Positions 24,385-33,103 of a stretch of DNA of 64,000 nt are shown piece by piece. Location: contig NZ_JOAG01000017.1 of the NCBI RefSeq assembly GCF_000725485.1, positions 62,001 to 126,000 on the forward strand, written 5' to 3'. A program made the position numbers and the translations under genes. This stretch comes from Nonomuraea candida (lineage in GTDB: Bacteria; Actinomycetota; Actinomycetes; Streptosporangiales; Streptosporangiaceae). The notes under the pieces are model-generated. The model did no database searches, was not told where the DNA came from, and was given only the letters and a program-made list of their open reading frames with translations. Every line of letters begins with the position of its first letter. Position 1 is the stretch's first letter.

Positions 24385-24996
24385 TCACGGAGTGTGAGGA
24401 ATGTTCGGCTCCTCGCGGGGCCCGCCCTTCAGCTCGTGGAACCCCGGGGTGCCCGCGACCAGCAGCGTGCCGTCCCACAGGCGGCCGGCCTGCTCGCCGG
24501 TCGGGACGCGGGAGACGACCGGGCCGAAGAACACCACCGGGTCGCCGCCGCCCGCGGCGTCGGTGACCGCGATGATCGGGGTGCCCACGTGGTCGCCGAT
24601 CAGGCCGACGCCCTCGGCGTGCGAGGCGCGTACGGCGTCGTCGTAGTCGCCGCCCAGGCCCGCCTCGGCCAGCTCGACCGGCAGCCCGGCGGCGGCCAGC
24701 GCCGCGCGCAGGTCGCCGATCCAGTCGCCCGAGCCGGTGGTCCACAGGGCCGTGTAGAACCGCTCCAGCGCCCGCTGCCCGTGATCGCGCCGCACGGCCG
24801 CGCAGATGCGCACCGGAACCCACAGGTAGCCCTCGGGGTCGCCTTCCGGGTCGTCGTCGCGGCCCTCGTTGAGCACCGACAGGCTCATCACGTGCCAGCG
24901 CACCTCGACCGGGCGCACCTGCCGCACCTCCAGCAGCCAGCGCGAGGTCAGATAGGTGTACGGACAGGACGGGTCGAACCAGAAGTCGGCCACCAT
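24385..24996 (-). CDS. DsbA-family protein, mycothiol-dependent nitroreductase-like
   Basis: A 203-residue thioredoxin-fold protein; the ATG giving MVADFWFDPSCPYTYLTSRW fits the family and follows a GGGTGA sequence, while a GTG six codons earlier is less likely. The active-site stretch has a single Cys (CPYT, residues 11-14) instead of CxxC, as in Rv2466c-like mycothiol-dependent reductases. A helical insert and the cis-Pro region VGTPIIAV follow. It probably reduces disulfides or nitro compounds using mycothiol in the cytoplasm. The gene is monocistronic by appearance. Confidence 0.88.
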   Translation of the reverse strand: MVADFWFDPSCPYTYLTSRWLLEVRQVRPVEVRWHVMSLSVLNEGRDDDPEGDPEGYLWVPVRICAAVRRDHGQRALERFYTALWTTGSGDWIGDLRAALAAAGLPVELAEAGLGGDYDDAVRASHAEGVGLIGDHVGTPIIAVTDAAGGGDPVVFFGPVVSRVPTGEQAGRLWDGTLLVAGTPGFHELKGGPREEPNIPHTP

Positions 24997-25059
24997 GCTC
25001 GTCACCCTGACCACCTTGCCAGAAGGGGCCGCCGCGCGGGCGGCGGCGGCCCCGGCGCG

Positions 25060-26664
25060 CTACGACCCGATCTTCCCGACGCCCGCGCCCGCCATCACGG
25101 CCGCCTTGACGCCGTTGGGGTCGGCCACGGTGTAGGAGTAGTACGCGCTCGGCTCCTGCACGCTGCCCGAGCAGTCGGGCGCGCCGGACTCGTCGGCGAA
25201 GACGTTGTTCCTGGCCACGCACCTGCCCGAGGGCCCGGCGTAGGAGTTGCTCACCGGCTCCTCGACCCGCTCGAAGTAGTTGCCCTCGACCAGGCAGCCG
25301 GCGTCCGCCTGGCAGGCCACCCCGACGTCGGTGTTGTAGACGTAGTAGTTGTTGAACACGTGCACCGGCTCCCCGAACCGCACGCGCGGGTTGCGCTGCG
25401 GCGTCCGGTCGAACCAGTTGTGGTGGTAGGTCACCTTCAGCCGCCCGACGTCCTGCGCGTCGTTGTCGTCGTCGTGGCCGAGCAGCATGTTCTTGGTGTG
25501 GTCGTGGGTGTGGTTCCAGGAGACGGTGACGTACGAGGAGCCGCGCTTGACGTCGATCAGCCCGTCATGGCCGGCGGCCAGGTCGTTGTGGTCGATCCAG
25601 ACGTGGTGGCTGAACATCTGCACGTTGATCGCGTCGTCCGAGGCGTTCCTGAAGACCAGGTTGCGGATGATCACGTTGTGCACGGCGCCGGGCGGCGGCG
25701 CGGTGACGGAGTCGTCGGCCGGGAGCCCGATGGTGAAGCCGCCCCCGCTGATGCCCGAGCCGGAGCCGACGCCGAGGATCGTCTTGTCGGAGGCGACGTC
25801 GTACATGCCGGCCGGCAGGGTGATCATCCCGCGTACGCACACCGTCAGCGGCCCGCTCCGGCCGATCGCGGAGATCAGCTCGGCGGCCGTGTCCACCTCC
25901 ACGGTCGGGCCGCCCGCGCCGCCGGTGGTGCCGTTCTGTCCCCAGGCGTTCACCGAGGCGAACCCGACGGGCGCGCCGGAGGAGACGCACGAGCCGGCCG
26001 GCGGCGTGGTCGGGGTGGCCGGCGGGTCGGTCGGGCCGCCCAGGTCGCTCACCACCACGTCGTCGAACGAGGCGGCGGCGTAGTGGCCGGCCAGCCCCGC
26101 CCTGCCGGAGGCGAGGGCGGTGTCGGTGGCCGTGACGAGCTGCACGTTGTCCACGAAGCCCCGCAGCGAGCTGCCGAACGCCTCCAGCCGCAGCGTGCGC
26201 CACGTGCCGGTGACCACGGAGGCGGCGGCGGTGGCCAGCGTGACGGGGGCGCCGCCGGTGCGCTTGCCCAGCACGACCGAGCCGGAGCTGCTCAGCCCCA
26301 GGAAGTAGTAGGCGCTGGTGCTCTGCGCCCTGGCCAGCACGCCGACGTGGCGGTTCTGGCCGTTGAACGCCAGCGGCTTCACCCGCGCCTGCACCGCCTG
26401 GTCCGTCCACCCGCCGCCGGCCAGCGCCCTGGCGTCGGAGCCGGTGCCGGACTGGCGGTAGACGCGGCTGCCGTCGGCGACCACCGACCAGCTCCCGCCG
26501 GAGCGCGACCAGCCGGCGGCGTCGCCGTCCTCGAAGTCGTCCCCGAACAGCGTCGCGGCCGAGGCGCTGGGCAGCGTCACCGCCCCCGCCACGAGGACGG
26601 CCGCGGCCGTCGCCGCGAGCGCGGCGAGCCATGCACGACTCTTGCTTGCTCTTGTCCTACGCAC
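25060..26664 (-). CDS. Secreted pectate lyase, PL1 family, with N-terminal beta-sandwich
   Basis: A 534-residue exported protein with a GTG start after GGGAGG. The signal peptide ends near ASA (about residue 36). Residues 40-205 form a concanavalin-like sandwich of the kind fused to polysaccharide enzymes, followed by a Pro/Thr linker. The catalytic right-handed beta helix shows VWIDHNDL (calcium site), GHDGLIDVKRGSSYVTVSWN and RTPQRNPRVRFG, whose Arg acts as the base in PL1. It cuts polygalacturonate by beta-elimination outside the cell. A LacI-like palindrome lies about 150 bp upstream. Confidence 0.92.
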   Translation of the reverse strand: MRRTRASKSRAWLAALAATAAAVLVAGAVTLPSASAATLFGDDFEDGDAAGWSRSGGSWSVVADGSRVYRQSGTGSDARALAGGGWTDQAVQARVKPLAFNGQNRHVGVLARAQSTSAYYFLGLSSSGSVVLGKRTGGAPVTLATAAASVVTGTWRTLRLEAFGSSLRGFVDNVQLVTATDTALASGRAGLAGHYAAASFDDVVVSDLGGPTDPPATPTTPPAGSCVSSGAPVGFASVNAWGQNGTTGGAGGPTVEVDTAAELISAIGRSGPLTVCVRGMITLPAGMYDVASDKTILGVGSGSGISGGGFTIGLPADDSVTAPPPGAVHNVIIRNLVFRNASDDAINVQMFSHHVWIDHNDLAAGHDGLIDVKRGSSYVTVSWNHTHDHTKNMLLGHDDDNDAQDVGRLKVTYHHNWFDRTPQRNPRVRFGEPVHVFNNYYVYNTDVGVACQADAGCLVEGNYFERVEEPVSNSYAGPSGRCVARNNVFADESGAPDCSGSVQEPSAYYSYTVADPNGVKAAVMAGAGVGKIGS

Positions 26665-26813
26665 TGTGGAGCCTCCCGTTGTGGTGGCGGCCGGCCACGG
26701 GATCCCGTTGGGGTGTTGCGTGGAAACTCGCGAGCTTCACCCCTTTATGCAACCGATTGTTAGGCGAGTCAATGCGTAGGATGTGCAGGTTTGTTGCATG
26801 ACCGCGCATACAT

Positions 26814-26827
26814 TGCAAGCGCTTGTA
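26814..26827. promoter_or_regulatory. LacI-like palindrome upstream of the pectate lyase
   Basis: TGCAAGCGCTTGTA is one base from a perfect 14 bp palindrome with the central AGCGCT found in LacI-family operators. It lies in the A/T-richer gap between the pectate lyase (start 26664) and the membrane protein ending at 26873. It is different from the two other LacI-like motifs in the window. Confidence 0.45.
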
Positions 26828-26872
26828 TCCGCGGCCCCTCTTCCGGCCGGCCGATGCGCGGCCTCGCCGAGG

Positions 26873-27604
26873 TCAGCGGCGCACGCCGCGGCAGGCCAGG
26901 GCCAGCCATCCGTACGGCACGGGCAGCATCGCCAGCCAGAACCGGTGCGCCTCGTCCCAGTGCCCGAACCCGCAGGTCGGCGACCACAACCGGACTGCGT
27001 CCGGCAGCAGGATCGTGCCCAGCACCAGCCCGAGCTGCACCACCACGGCGGCCATGGCGGCCTGCCGGCCCGGGGCGTGCCTGACCGCGGTGGCCGCGGC
27101 CGCCAGCGCGACGCCCAGGCAGACGGCCATCTCGATCAGCAGGTCGGTCACGGGGAAGAGCGTGCCCTCGGGCAGCCGGGCCAGCGCGTACGCGAACGCG
27201 CACGACCAGACGGCCACCGCCGCCCCGGCCGCCAGCAGGCAGCGCAGCGCCTGCCGGGCCCAGCGGGGGGTGGGCGCCGCGCCGAGGTCCGCGGTCATGG
27301 CGTCCACCAGGGCGAAGGCGGCGGCCGAGCCGAGCAGGGTGCCCACGACCCGCATCAGCAGCAGGGCGTCGCCGCCGGCCAGCGGCTCCCCGGCGTTCAC
27401 GAGCGTCAGCAGCCCCGCCGCGAACGCCGTCACCACCGCGAGCGGCGCCCAGTCGACGGCCCTGACCAGCGGCCGGACCAGCAGCCCCGCCGACCGCGCC
27501 CGCGCGGCGGCTCTCAGGACGGCCGGGTGCCGCGCGATCCCCACCTTCTCGGCGGTCACGGCGGCGGAAGGCCGGGGCCGGTGGGGCGGGATGCTCAGCG
27601 GCAT
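26873..27604 (-). CDS. Membrane protein, last gene of the sigma/ABC operon
   Basis: A 243-residue protein with about six hydrophobic helices and short polar loops. I find no catalytic motif. The ATG overlaps the end of the preceding permease-like gene by 10 bp, so it is translated from the same mRNA as the ABC ATPase. By position it could be a second membrane subunit of that transporter or an accessory protein. Near the C terminus SPTCGFGHWDEAHRF stands out as polar and outward-facing. Confidence 0.75.
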   Translation of the reverse strand: MPLSIPPHRPRPSAAVTAEKVGIARHPAVLRAAARARSAGLLVRPLVRAVDWAPLAVVTAFAAGLLTLVNAGEPLAGGDALLLMRVVGTLLGSAAAFALVDAMTADLGAAPTPRWARQALRCLLAAGAAVAVWSCAFAYALARLPEGTLFPVTDLLIEMAVCLGVALAAAATAVRHAPGRQAAMAAVVVQLGLVLGTILLPDAVRLWSPTCGFGHWDEAHRFWLAMLPVPYGWLALACRGVRR

Positions 27605-29052
27605 GGGTCGGCTCCTCGGGGCGCGTCGTGCGTGTGCTCCAGACCGAGCAGCGGCAGGGCCTGGCCGATGGTGGTGGCGGGGTCGACGAGCGTGTCCCAG
27701 TGGGCGTGCACGCGCTCGCGGGCGCCGGCCGCGGCGAGCAGGCTCTTCGCGTACGCGACCTCGGCCGCTCCCCAGCCGATCAGGAGCCGCCTGCCCAGCC
27801 GGTCGTCCACGTGGTACGTGCGCGGCGGCTCCGGCGGGAAGACCTGGCCCATGAGCCAGAGCGCCACCAGCGTGCGCGCCTGCCCCGCTCCGTCGCACCC
27901 GTCCCGGGAGCCGTCCCGGTCGCGCAGGCCGGTGGCCCAGATCGCCAGGTCCTGGGCGAGCAGGGCCCGCTGGTCGGGATGGCCCCACGTCATCGGCGTA
28001 CGGAGCGCCACCGCGTCCTGGTCCTCCCCGTACCGCCAGGTCGTGGCGCTCTGCCGGACCTCGGGCACGCGGGCCCGCAACGCGGCGGGCAGCGCGTCCA
28101 CCGCCGGGCGCAGGGCCCGCTCCCACAGCGGGACCCAGGGCTCGTAGCCCGCGAAGGCGCAGAACGTGACGCCCCGCCGGTCCGAGCAGTGGTGGGCGCC
28201 GGGGCCGAAGTAGCGTTCGCGGACCCTCGGGTCCACGTCGTCCAGGTCGAGCCAGCCCGGCTTCGGCCGGGGCAGCGGCGGCTCCGACGCGGCGACCGCC
28301 CCCGCGGGCACCGCGACGGCCAGGGCGGCCAGCAGGGCCGCGGCGGGCAGGAGGCGTACCCGGTGCCGCAGCAGCGCGAGCGCGGCGCACGCCGCGGCCA
28401 GCGCCAGCACGTACAGCAGGTGGACGGCGGAGGGCCGGTCCGGCCAGTCGGCCTCGTGCACCTGCATGACCGGCAGCAGCCAGGAGCCCCCGTCGTGGTT
28501 CGGGTTCTGGAAGATCAGGTAGCCGAGCACGGCCACCACGACCGGCCCCGCGATCAGCCACCGTGCCCACCGTCCGACCGCCACCCCGAGCGTGGCGGCC
28601 AGCATCGCCGCGGCCACCGCCGTCAGCGGCTCCCACGGGTCGAGCCGGCCCGCCGCCGGGCCGCTCAGCAGCCTGATCAGCAGGTAGCCGCCCATGAACA
28701 CGGCCGCGGCCGACCCGGCGACGAGCGGCGCGGCCAGCAGGGTCGCCCGGGTCCTGTGCACGGCCCGCCCCGGCAGGGCCGCCAGGCTCTCGGGCATCCC
28801 GTGCCGGCCGTCACGCGAGGCGGCCAGGCCCGCCACGACCAGCACCGCCGCCGCCAGGCACGTGGACAATCCCGTCGCCCGCACGGGGTCCACGCCCAGG
28901 TGGGGCAGCAGGTCCCGGCTGAGGTACGTCTGCAGCGCCAGCACCAGCGCGCTCGCTCCCCACACGAGCGGATGCCGCGCCATCCTGCGCACCTCGACCA
29001 GGAACAACTCCCTCGTCACACCACCGCCTCCACCGCGATCCGCGCTCGTCAT
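27595..29052 (-). CDS. ABC-2-like membrane protein with large soluble C-terminal part
   Basis: A 485-residue protein. The N-terminal 260 residues hold about six to eight helices in the style of ABC-2 permeases (ELFLVEVRRMARHPLVW at the start). The C-terminal 220 residues are soluble, with DVDPRVRERYFGPGAHHCS, possibly exported, plus helical repeats. Its ATG overlaps the ATPase stop by 4 bp, so it is the probable membrane partner of that ATPase. The substrate is unknown. The exported half with HHCSDRRGVTFC could bind a metal or form a disulfide, which is speculation. Confidence 0.78.
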   Translation of the reverse strand: MTSADRGGGGGVTRELFLVEVRRMARHPLVWGASALVLALQTYLSRDLLPHLGVDPVRATGLSTCLAAAVLVVAGLAASRDGRHGMPESLAALPGRAVHRTRATLLAAPLVAGSAAAVFMGGYLLIRLLSGPAAGRLDPWEPLTAVAAAMLAATLGVAVGRWARWLIAGPVVVAVLGYLIFQNPNHDGGSWLLPVMQVHEADWPDRPSAVHLLYVLALAAACAALALLRHRVRLLPAAALLAALAVAVPAGAVAASEPPLPRPKPGWLDLDDVDPRVRERYFGPGAHHCSDRRGVTFCAFAGYEPWVPLWERALRPAVDALPAALRARVPEVRQSATTWRYGEDQDAVALRTPMTWGHPDQRALLAQDLAIWATGLRDRDGSRDGCDGAGQARTLVALWLMGQVFPPEPPRTYHVDDRLGRRLLIGWGAAEVAYAKSLLAAAGARERVHAHWDTLVDPATTIGQALPLLGLEHTHDAPRGADPCR

Positions 29053-29903
29053 GCGGCCACCCCTTCCGCGCCTCCCTCGCCGAGCAGCAGGAGGTAGCCG
29101 TCCTCGACGCCCGGCGGCACCGGCTCGGCGCCCGGCGGGCGCTCGCCCAGCGTCCGGTAGCGCCCGTCGGCGGTGCGCCAGAACCTGCGCGAGGTCGCCG
29201 GCGCCTCGTCCGACAACCACACCTGCCCGTCGGCGATCCCGGCGAGCCGGCCCGGGGTGCCGTCGAAGGCCACCCGGCCCGCGCGCAGCACGACCACCCG
29301 CTCGCACAGCGCCGCCACGTCCTCCGTCTGGTGGGTGGACAGCACGACCGTCCGGCTCTCGCCCAGCCGCGACACCAGCGCCCTGAACGCCATGCGCTGC
29401 TCGGGGTCCAGCCCCACGGTCGGCTCGTCGAGGATCAGCAGCTCGGGCTCGCCCAGCAGCGCCTGCGCCAGGGCCAGCCGCTGCCGCATGCCGCCCGACA
29501 GCCTGCGCACCTTCGTCCTGGCCTGCCCGGTCAGCTCCACCTCGGCCAGCACCCGGCGCACCTCGGCGTGCCGCTGCCCGCGGTCGGTCAGCTCCTTCAG
29601 GATCGCCACGTAGTCCACCAGGTCGAAGGCGGTGAAGTGCGGGTAGAAGCCCGGGTCCTGCGGCAGGTAGCCGAGCCTGCGCCGCAGGGCGGTGCGCTGC
29701 GCGGGGGAGGCGGGGTCCAGGCCGAAGGCGGTCACCGAGCCGGCGTCCGGGGCCAGCGTGGTGGCCAGGCAGCGCAGCAGCGTGGTCTTGCCCGCGCCGT
29801 TGGGGCCGAGCAGGCCGGTCACGCCGGTGCCGAGGGTCAGGTCGAGGCGGTCGAGCGCGCGCTTGCCGCCGTACGTCTTGGTCAGGCCCGTGATCTCGAT
29901 CAT
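29049..29903 (-). CDS. ABC transporter ATP-binding protein
   Basis: A 284-residue ATPase. Walker A GPNGAGKTT (near 33-41), Q-loop YLPQDPGFYPHFT, signature LSGGMRQR (near 134), Walker B LLILDEPT and the switch His in LSTHQ are all intact. The family is that of CcmA/DrrA-type exporters or antibiotic-resistance pumps. A C-terminal extension of about 70 residues after the core has no known function. It sits between the zinc-finger membrane protein and the ABC-2-like permease, with 4 bp overlaps on both sides. Confidence 0.93.
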   Translation of the reverse strand: MIEITGLTKTYGGKRALDRLDLTLGTGVTGLLGPNGAGKTTLLRCLATTLAPDAGSVTAFGLDPASPAQRTALRRRLGYLPQDPGFYPHFTAFDLVDYVAILKELTDRGQRHAEVRRVLAEVELTGQARTKVRRLSGGMRQRLALAQALLGEPELLILDEPTVGLDPEQRMAFRALVSRLGESRTVVLSTHQTEDVAALCERVVVLRAGRVAFDGTPGRLAGIADGQVWLSDEAPATSRRFWRTADGRYRTLGERPPGAEPVPPGVEDGYLLLLGEGGAEGVAA

Positions 29904-30697
29904 GCGGTGCTCGCTTTGCGGATGCGGAGGACGTGGAGGGTCAGCAGGAGGGCGGTGGCGGCGTACCCGAGCTGGGCCGGAAGGCCGAACACGACCGGCC
30001 AGGAGCCCGCCAGGCCGCCCGCGCCGACGATGGCCAGCCACGATCCGCCGACGGCGAGCGCGGCGATCGGCACGGGCAGCCGGTTCGACAGGGCCAGGCA
30101 GCCCGCGGCGGCGGCCAGCGAGGGCAGCAGCCAGGCGGCGCTCAGCCCCGGCGGCGCGGGCAGCAGCGGCGCGGCGAGCGCGGCCAGCGCCGTCGCGACC
30201 GCCAGCACCGCCACCGCCCTGGTCAGGAGCAGGCGCGGCCCGGCCAGGGGAGTGGCCGCCATCAGCTCGTGCGCGGGATCGACGCGGGGCCCGTACGCCA
30301 GCGCGATCCCCGACAGCGGCAGCACCGGCGCCACGATCAGGAACACCGGCAACAGCTCCGGCCCCTGCCGCGCCACCAGCACCGCGACCGCCAGCGCGGC
30401 CACCACCGCCACCAGCCAGGCCCGGCTCAACGTCGGCGTGACGGCGACCAGCCTGGCCAGGTGCTCGGGCATGCCGCCGTGCCGCAGCACCCGCTCGGCC
30501 AGGCTCGGGCGCGGCCCGGCCAGCCGCGACTCCAGCCGCCGCCAGGACGCCTCCAGCCACTCCGGCTCGTACGGGACCGCCGCCCGGCAGGCCGCGCACC
30601 TCTCCAGATGGGCCTCCACGGACATCGCGGCGGCGGCCGGCAGCGTTCCGGCGAGATAGCGTTCGCGCAGGTCGTCGCGGACGTGCCAGTCGGTCAT
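29900..30697 (-). CDS. Zinc-finger (anti-sigma-like) membrane protein
   Basis: A 265-residue protein. The first 45 residues have the anti-sigma zinc-binding pattern, HLERCAACR (His-x3-Cys-x2-Cys), preceded by YLAGTLP. About six membrane helices follow in the region 95-260. An anti-sigma factor normally has one helix; the longer membrane part suggests a fusion of sensor and transporter-like domain. It overlaps the ECF sigma gene by 4 bp and therefore is the likely anti-sigma factor for it. It may sense envelope stress or transporter activity. Confidence 0.85.
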   Translation of the reverse strand: MTDWHVRDDLRERYLAGTLPAAAAMSVEAHLERCAACRAAVPYEPEWLEASWRRLESRLAGPRPSLAERVLRHGGMPEHLARLVAVTPTLSRAWLVAVVAALAVAVLVARQGPELLPVFLIVAPVLPLSGIALAYGPRVDPAHELMAATPLAGPRLLLTRAVAVLAVATALAALAAPLLPAPPGLSAAWLLPSLAAAAGCLALSNRLPVPIAALAVGGSWLAIVGAGGLAGSWPVVFGLPAQLGYAATALLLTLHVLRIRKASTA

Positions 30698-31287
30698 GAC
30701 AGCTCCTCACGCAACCGGGCCCTGGCCCGCGTCGCGCGGGACTTGACCGTGCCTTCGGGGATGCCGAGCAGGCGCGCGGCCTCCTTGGTGGTCAGGCCGT
30801 CCAGCACGGTGGCCTCGATGACCGCGCGCAGCTCGGGCGAGAGCCTGTTCAGCGCGCTGCCGAGGTCGCCGTGCTCCACGCCGCGCAGCACGGCGTCCTC
30901 GGCCGAGCCGACCACGTGCTCGGGACGGGTGAGGTCGCCGGGCTCGACGCCGCTGCCGATCCAGCGGGAGCCGCGCCCGCGCAGCGCGGAGACCAGCCGG
31001 CGCACGGCGATCGTCCACAACCAGCCCGCGGCGTTGCCGCCGTCGAAGCGCCCCGCCGACCGCCACACCGCCAGGAACGTCTCCTGCAGCGCGTCGTCCA
31101 CCACGTCGGGGTCGGCGCAGCGCCGGGCCAGCCTGGCGCGCAGCCAGGGGGCGTGCCTGCGGTGCAGCAGGCGCAGCGCCGCGGTGCTGCGCGCGGCCAC
31201 GGCGGCGAGCAGCTCGGCGTCGGTGCTGTCCGCGCTGACGCGGGGCGGCTCGGGCGCGCGTCTTCGCCAGAAATCGAACGATCCCAC
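30694..31287 (-). CDS. ECF RNA polymerase sigma factor
   Basis: A 197-residue sigma factor with GTG start. Region 2 is at about 30-95, with DVVDDALQETFLAVWRSAGRF and the AGWLWTIAVRRLV core; region 4 at about 135-195, with LSPELRAVIEATVLDGLTTKEAARLLG and GTVKSRATRARARLRE. It directs RNA polymerase to a small set of promoters, probably including its own operon. Release from the adjacent zinc-finger membrane protein would activate it. The operon continues into an ABC transporter. Confidence 0.93.
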   Translation of the reverse strand: MGSFDFWRRRAPEPPRVSADSTDAELLAAVAARSTAALRLLHRRHAPWLRARLARRCADPDVVDDALQETFLAVWRSAGRFDGGNAAGWLWTIAVRRLVSALRGRGSRWIGSGVEPGDLTRPEHVVGSAEDAVLRGVEHGDLGSALNRLSPELRAVIEATVLDGLTTKEAARLLGIPEGTVKSRATRARARLREELS

Positions 31288-31420
31288 GTCCCATCTATCG
31301 CAACCCGCCCCCTTCCCGGTTCGCCGGCCCGCCGCGTTCCGATCCGCGCGCGGCGCGCCGCCGGCGGGTCAGGCGGCCCGCGCGGGGACCGCCGGGCCGG
31401 TGGAGGCGGGATGCGCGGGT

Positions 31421-32185
31421 TCAGCGAGGGGTGCGGTGGCGTTCCACGGCCGCGGCCGTGCGTTCGGGGTCGCCGGCGGCGATGGCCTCGACCAGCTCGG
31501 CGTGCACCTCCAGCCGGTGCCGCAGGTAGTCGCCACCGTCCTTTTCGCCACCGTCCTTCTCGTCACCGTCCTTCTCGTCGCTGTCGCCGTGGTCGCCGCC
31601 GGGGGCGGGGCGGGCGTGGGCGTCGGAGGTGGCGTGTGCGGACAGGTCCGAGATGCACCGGGTCATGGCCAGGTAGACCGCCTTGGCCAGGGGGTTCGGG
31701 GTGATCTCGGCGATGCGCTCGTGCAGGGCCCAGTTGGCGCGCATGAACCCGTCGGTGTCGGTCGTGGCCCGGCCCAGCGCGGTGAGCAGCCTGCGCAGGT
31801 CGGCGATGTCCCGGCGGGTGCGGTGGCGGGCGGCGTCGGCGGCGACGAGCGGTTCGAGCGCCTCGCGTACGGCGATCGCGTCCGCCACCGTCGTCGGCAT
31901 CGCGCGCACGGTGAGCAGCGTGTGCCGCAGGCGCACGACCGGATGGGGCGCGGCCACGAACAGCCCGCCGTTCCTGCCCGGCCGGACCTCCACCGTGCCG
32001 CGGTCGCTGAGCAGCCGCGCCGCCTCGCTGATCGTCGCGCGGCCGAAGCCGGACAGGTCGCGGAAGTCGTCCATGGTCCCGATCAGGTCGCCGGGGCCGA
32101 GGCCGCGCTCGCCGATCAGGGCCTCGATGCTCTGCGCGAGCGACTCCGCGCGGGTCTGTGGTGCGCCATTAAACACCCGAACCAT
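31421..32185 (-). CDS. GntR (FadR/FCD) family regulator
   Basis: A 254-residue protein. The winged helix lies at about 14-75 (DDFRDLSGFGRATISEAARLL, then VEVRPGRNGGLFV). The FCD helical effector domain begins near 90, but it is interrupted near residue 205 by an acidic, Lys-rich insert in which EKDG recurs four times, encoded by a 15 bp tandem repeat at 31533-31577. Its start is divergent from the ring-cleavage dioxygenase, with the inverted repeat GAACC-n8-GGTTC over its start. It likely controls that catabolic pair in response to an acidic aromatic intermediate. Confidence 0.88.
   Translation of the reverse strand: MVRVFNGAPQTRAESLAQSIEALIGERGLGPGDLIGTMDDFRDLSGFGRATISEAARLLSDRGTVEVRPGRNGGLFVAAPHPVVRLRHTLLTVRAMPTTVADAIAVREALEPLVAADAARHRTRRDIADLRRLLTALGRATTDTDGFMRANWALHERIAEITPNPLAKAVYLAMTRCISDLSAHATSDAHARPAPGGDHGDSDEKDGDEKDGGEKDGGDYLRHRLEVHAELVEAIAAGDPERTAAAVERHRTPR
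31533..31577. repeat. 15 bp in-frame tandem repeat within the GntR gene
   Basis: Three 15 bp units (CCACCGTCCTTTTCG, CCACCGTCCTTCTCG, TCACCGTCCTTCTCG) from 31533, followed by a degenerate fourth. They code for repeated GDEKD/GGEKD in a loop of the FCD domain. Confidence 0.85.
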
Positions 32186-32196
32186 TCTAGGGGTTC
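32179..32196. promoter_or_regulatory. Possible GntR operator over the regulator start
   Basis: GAACC (32179-32183) and GGTTC (32192-32196) form an inverted repeat with an 8 bp spacer across the GntR start codon and 56 bp upstream of the dioxygenase GTG. Short arms make this a weak call. Confidence 0.3.
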
Positions 32197-32251
32197 TCTG
32201 GTCATTTCAGCCGGTGGGCGATACGCTCCGGCTGAACCTTTGGAGGAGTAC

Positions 32252-33103
32252 GTGACCCCGCTGCTGCGACAGGTCCTGAGCCAGGTCGACGGGCCCGACC
32301 CCCGGGTCAACGAGGTGGTCTCCGCGCTCGTCAGCCATCTGCACGCCTTCGTCGAGGAGGTCCGGCCCACCGAGCGCGAGTGGATCGCGGGGCTCGACTT
32401 CCTGATCGAGACCGGGCGGATGTGCACGGCCGACCGCAACGAGTTCATCCTGCTGTCCGACATGCTCGGCCTGACCAGCGCCGTGGACGACGTCAACCAC
32501 CTCGGCCCCGAGGGCATGACGCCGTCGTCCGTGGAGGGCCCGTTCCACTCGCCCGCCCCCGAGCGGGAGGCGGGCGCCTGGATGTGCTCGGGGCCCGAGC
32601 GCGGGCGCGGCACGCCGACGGTGGTGCACGGGCGGGTGCTCGACTGCGACGGCACGCCGCTGGCGGGCGCGCTGGTGGACGTGTGGCAGGCCAACGACAC
32701 CGGCCTGTACGACAGCCAGGACGACACCCAGGAGCCCGGCAACCTGCGCGGCCTGTTCACGACCGACGCCGGCGGGCGCTACTGGTTCCGTACGATCCGG
32801 CCGAGCAGCTACCCCGTCCCGACCGACGGCACCGCCGGCCGGCTGCTGCGCGCCATCGGCCGGCACCCGATGCGCCCCGCCCACCTGCACTACCGGGTCA
32901 CCGTCGCCGGTCACCGGCCGCTGACCACGCACGTGTTCCTGGCCGGCGATCCCTACCTGGGCTCCGACGCCGCGTACGCGGTCAAGGAGGAGCTCGTCCG
33001 CGAGCCGCGGCCGCGTACCGAGGGGTGGGGGATGGACGGCCCGTACGAGGAGATCGAGTTCGACCTCAAGCTGGTGCCGCTGGACTGGAAGGACGAGGCG
33101 TGA
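32252..33103 (+). CDS. Intradiol ring-cleavage dioxygenase (hydroxyquinol/catechol 1,2-dioxygenase)
   Basis: A 283-residue enzyme. The GTG is preceded by GGAGG. The N-terminal dimer domain (about 5-100) contains DRNEFILLSDMLG; the catalytic beta-sandwich has DVWQANDTGLYDSQ. The Fe(III) ligands Tyr (in GLYD), Tyr (in SSYPVP), His and His (in AHLHY) are all visible. It opens catechol-like rings between the two hydroxyls to give cis,cis-muconate or maleylacetate. The family resemblance is closest to hydroxyquinol 1,2-dioxygenases. It is coupled by GTGA overlap to a FAH-family hydrolase. Confidence 0.92.
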   Translation: MTPLLRQVLSQVDGPDPRVNEVVSALVSHLHAFVEEVRPTEREWIAGLDFLIETGRMCTADRNEFILLSDMLGLTSAVDDVNHLGPEGMTPSSVEGPFHSPAPEREAGAWMCSGPERGRGTPTVVHGRVLDCDGTPLAGALVDVWQANDTGLYDSQDDTQEPGNLRGLFTTDAGGRYWFRTIRPSSYPVPTDGTAGRLLRAIGRHPMRPAHLHYRVTVAGHRPLTTHVFLAGDPYLGSDAAYAVKEELVREPRPRTEGWGMDGPYEEIEFDLKLVPLDWKDEA

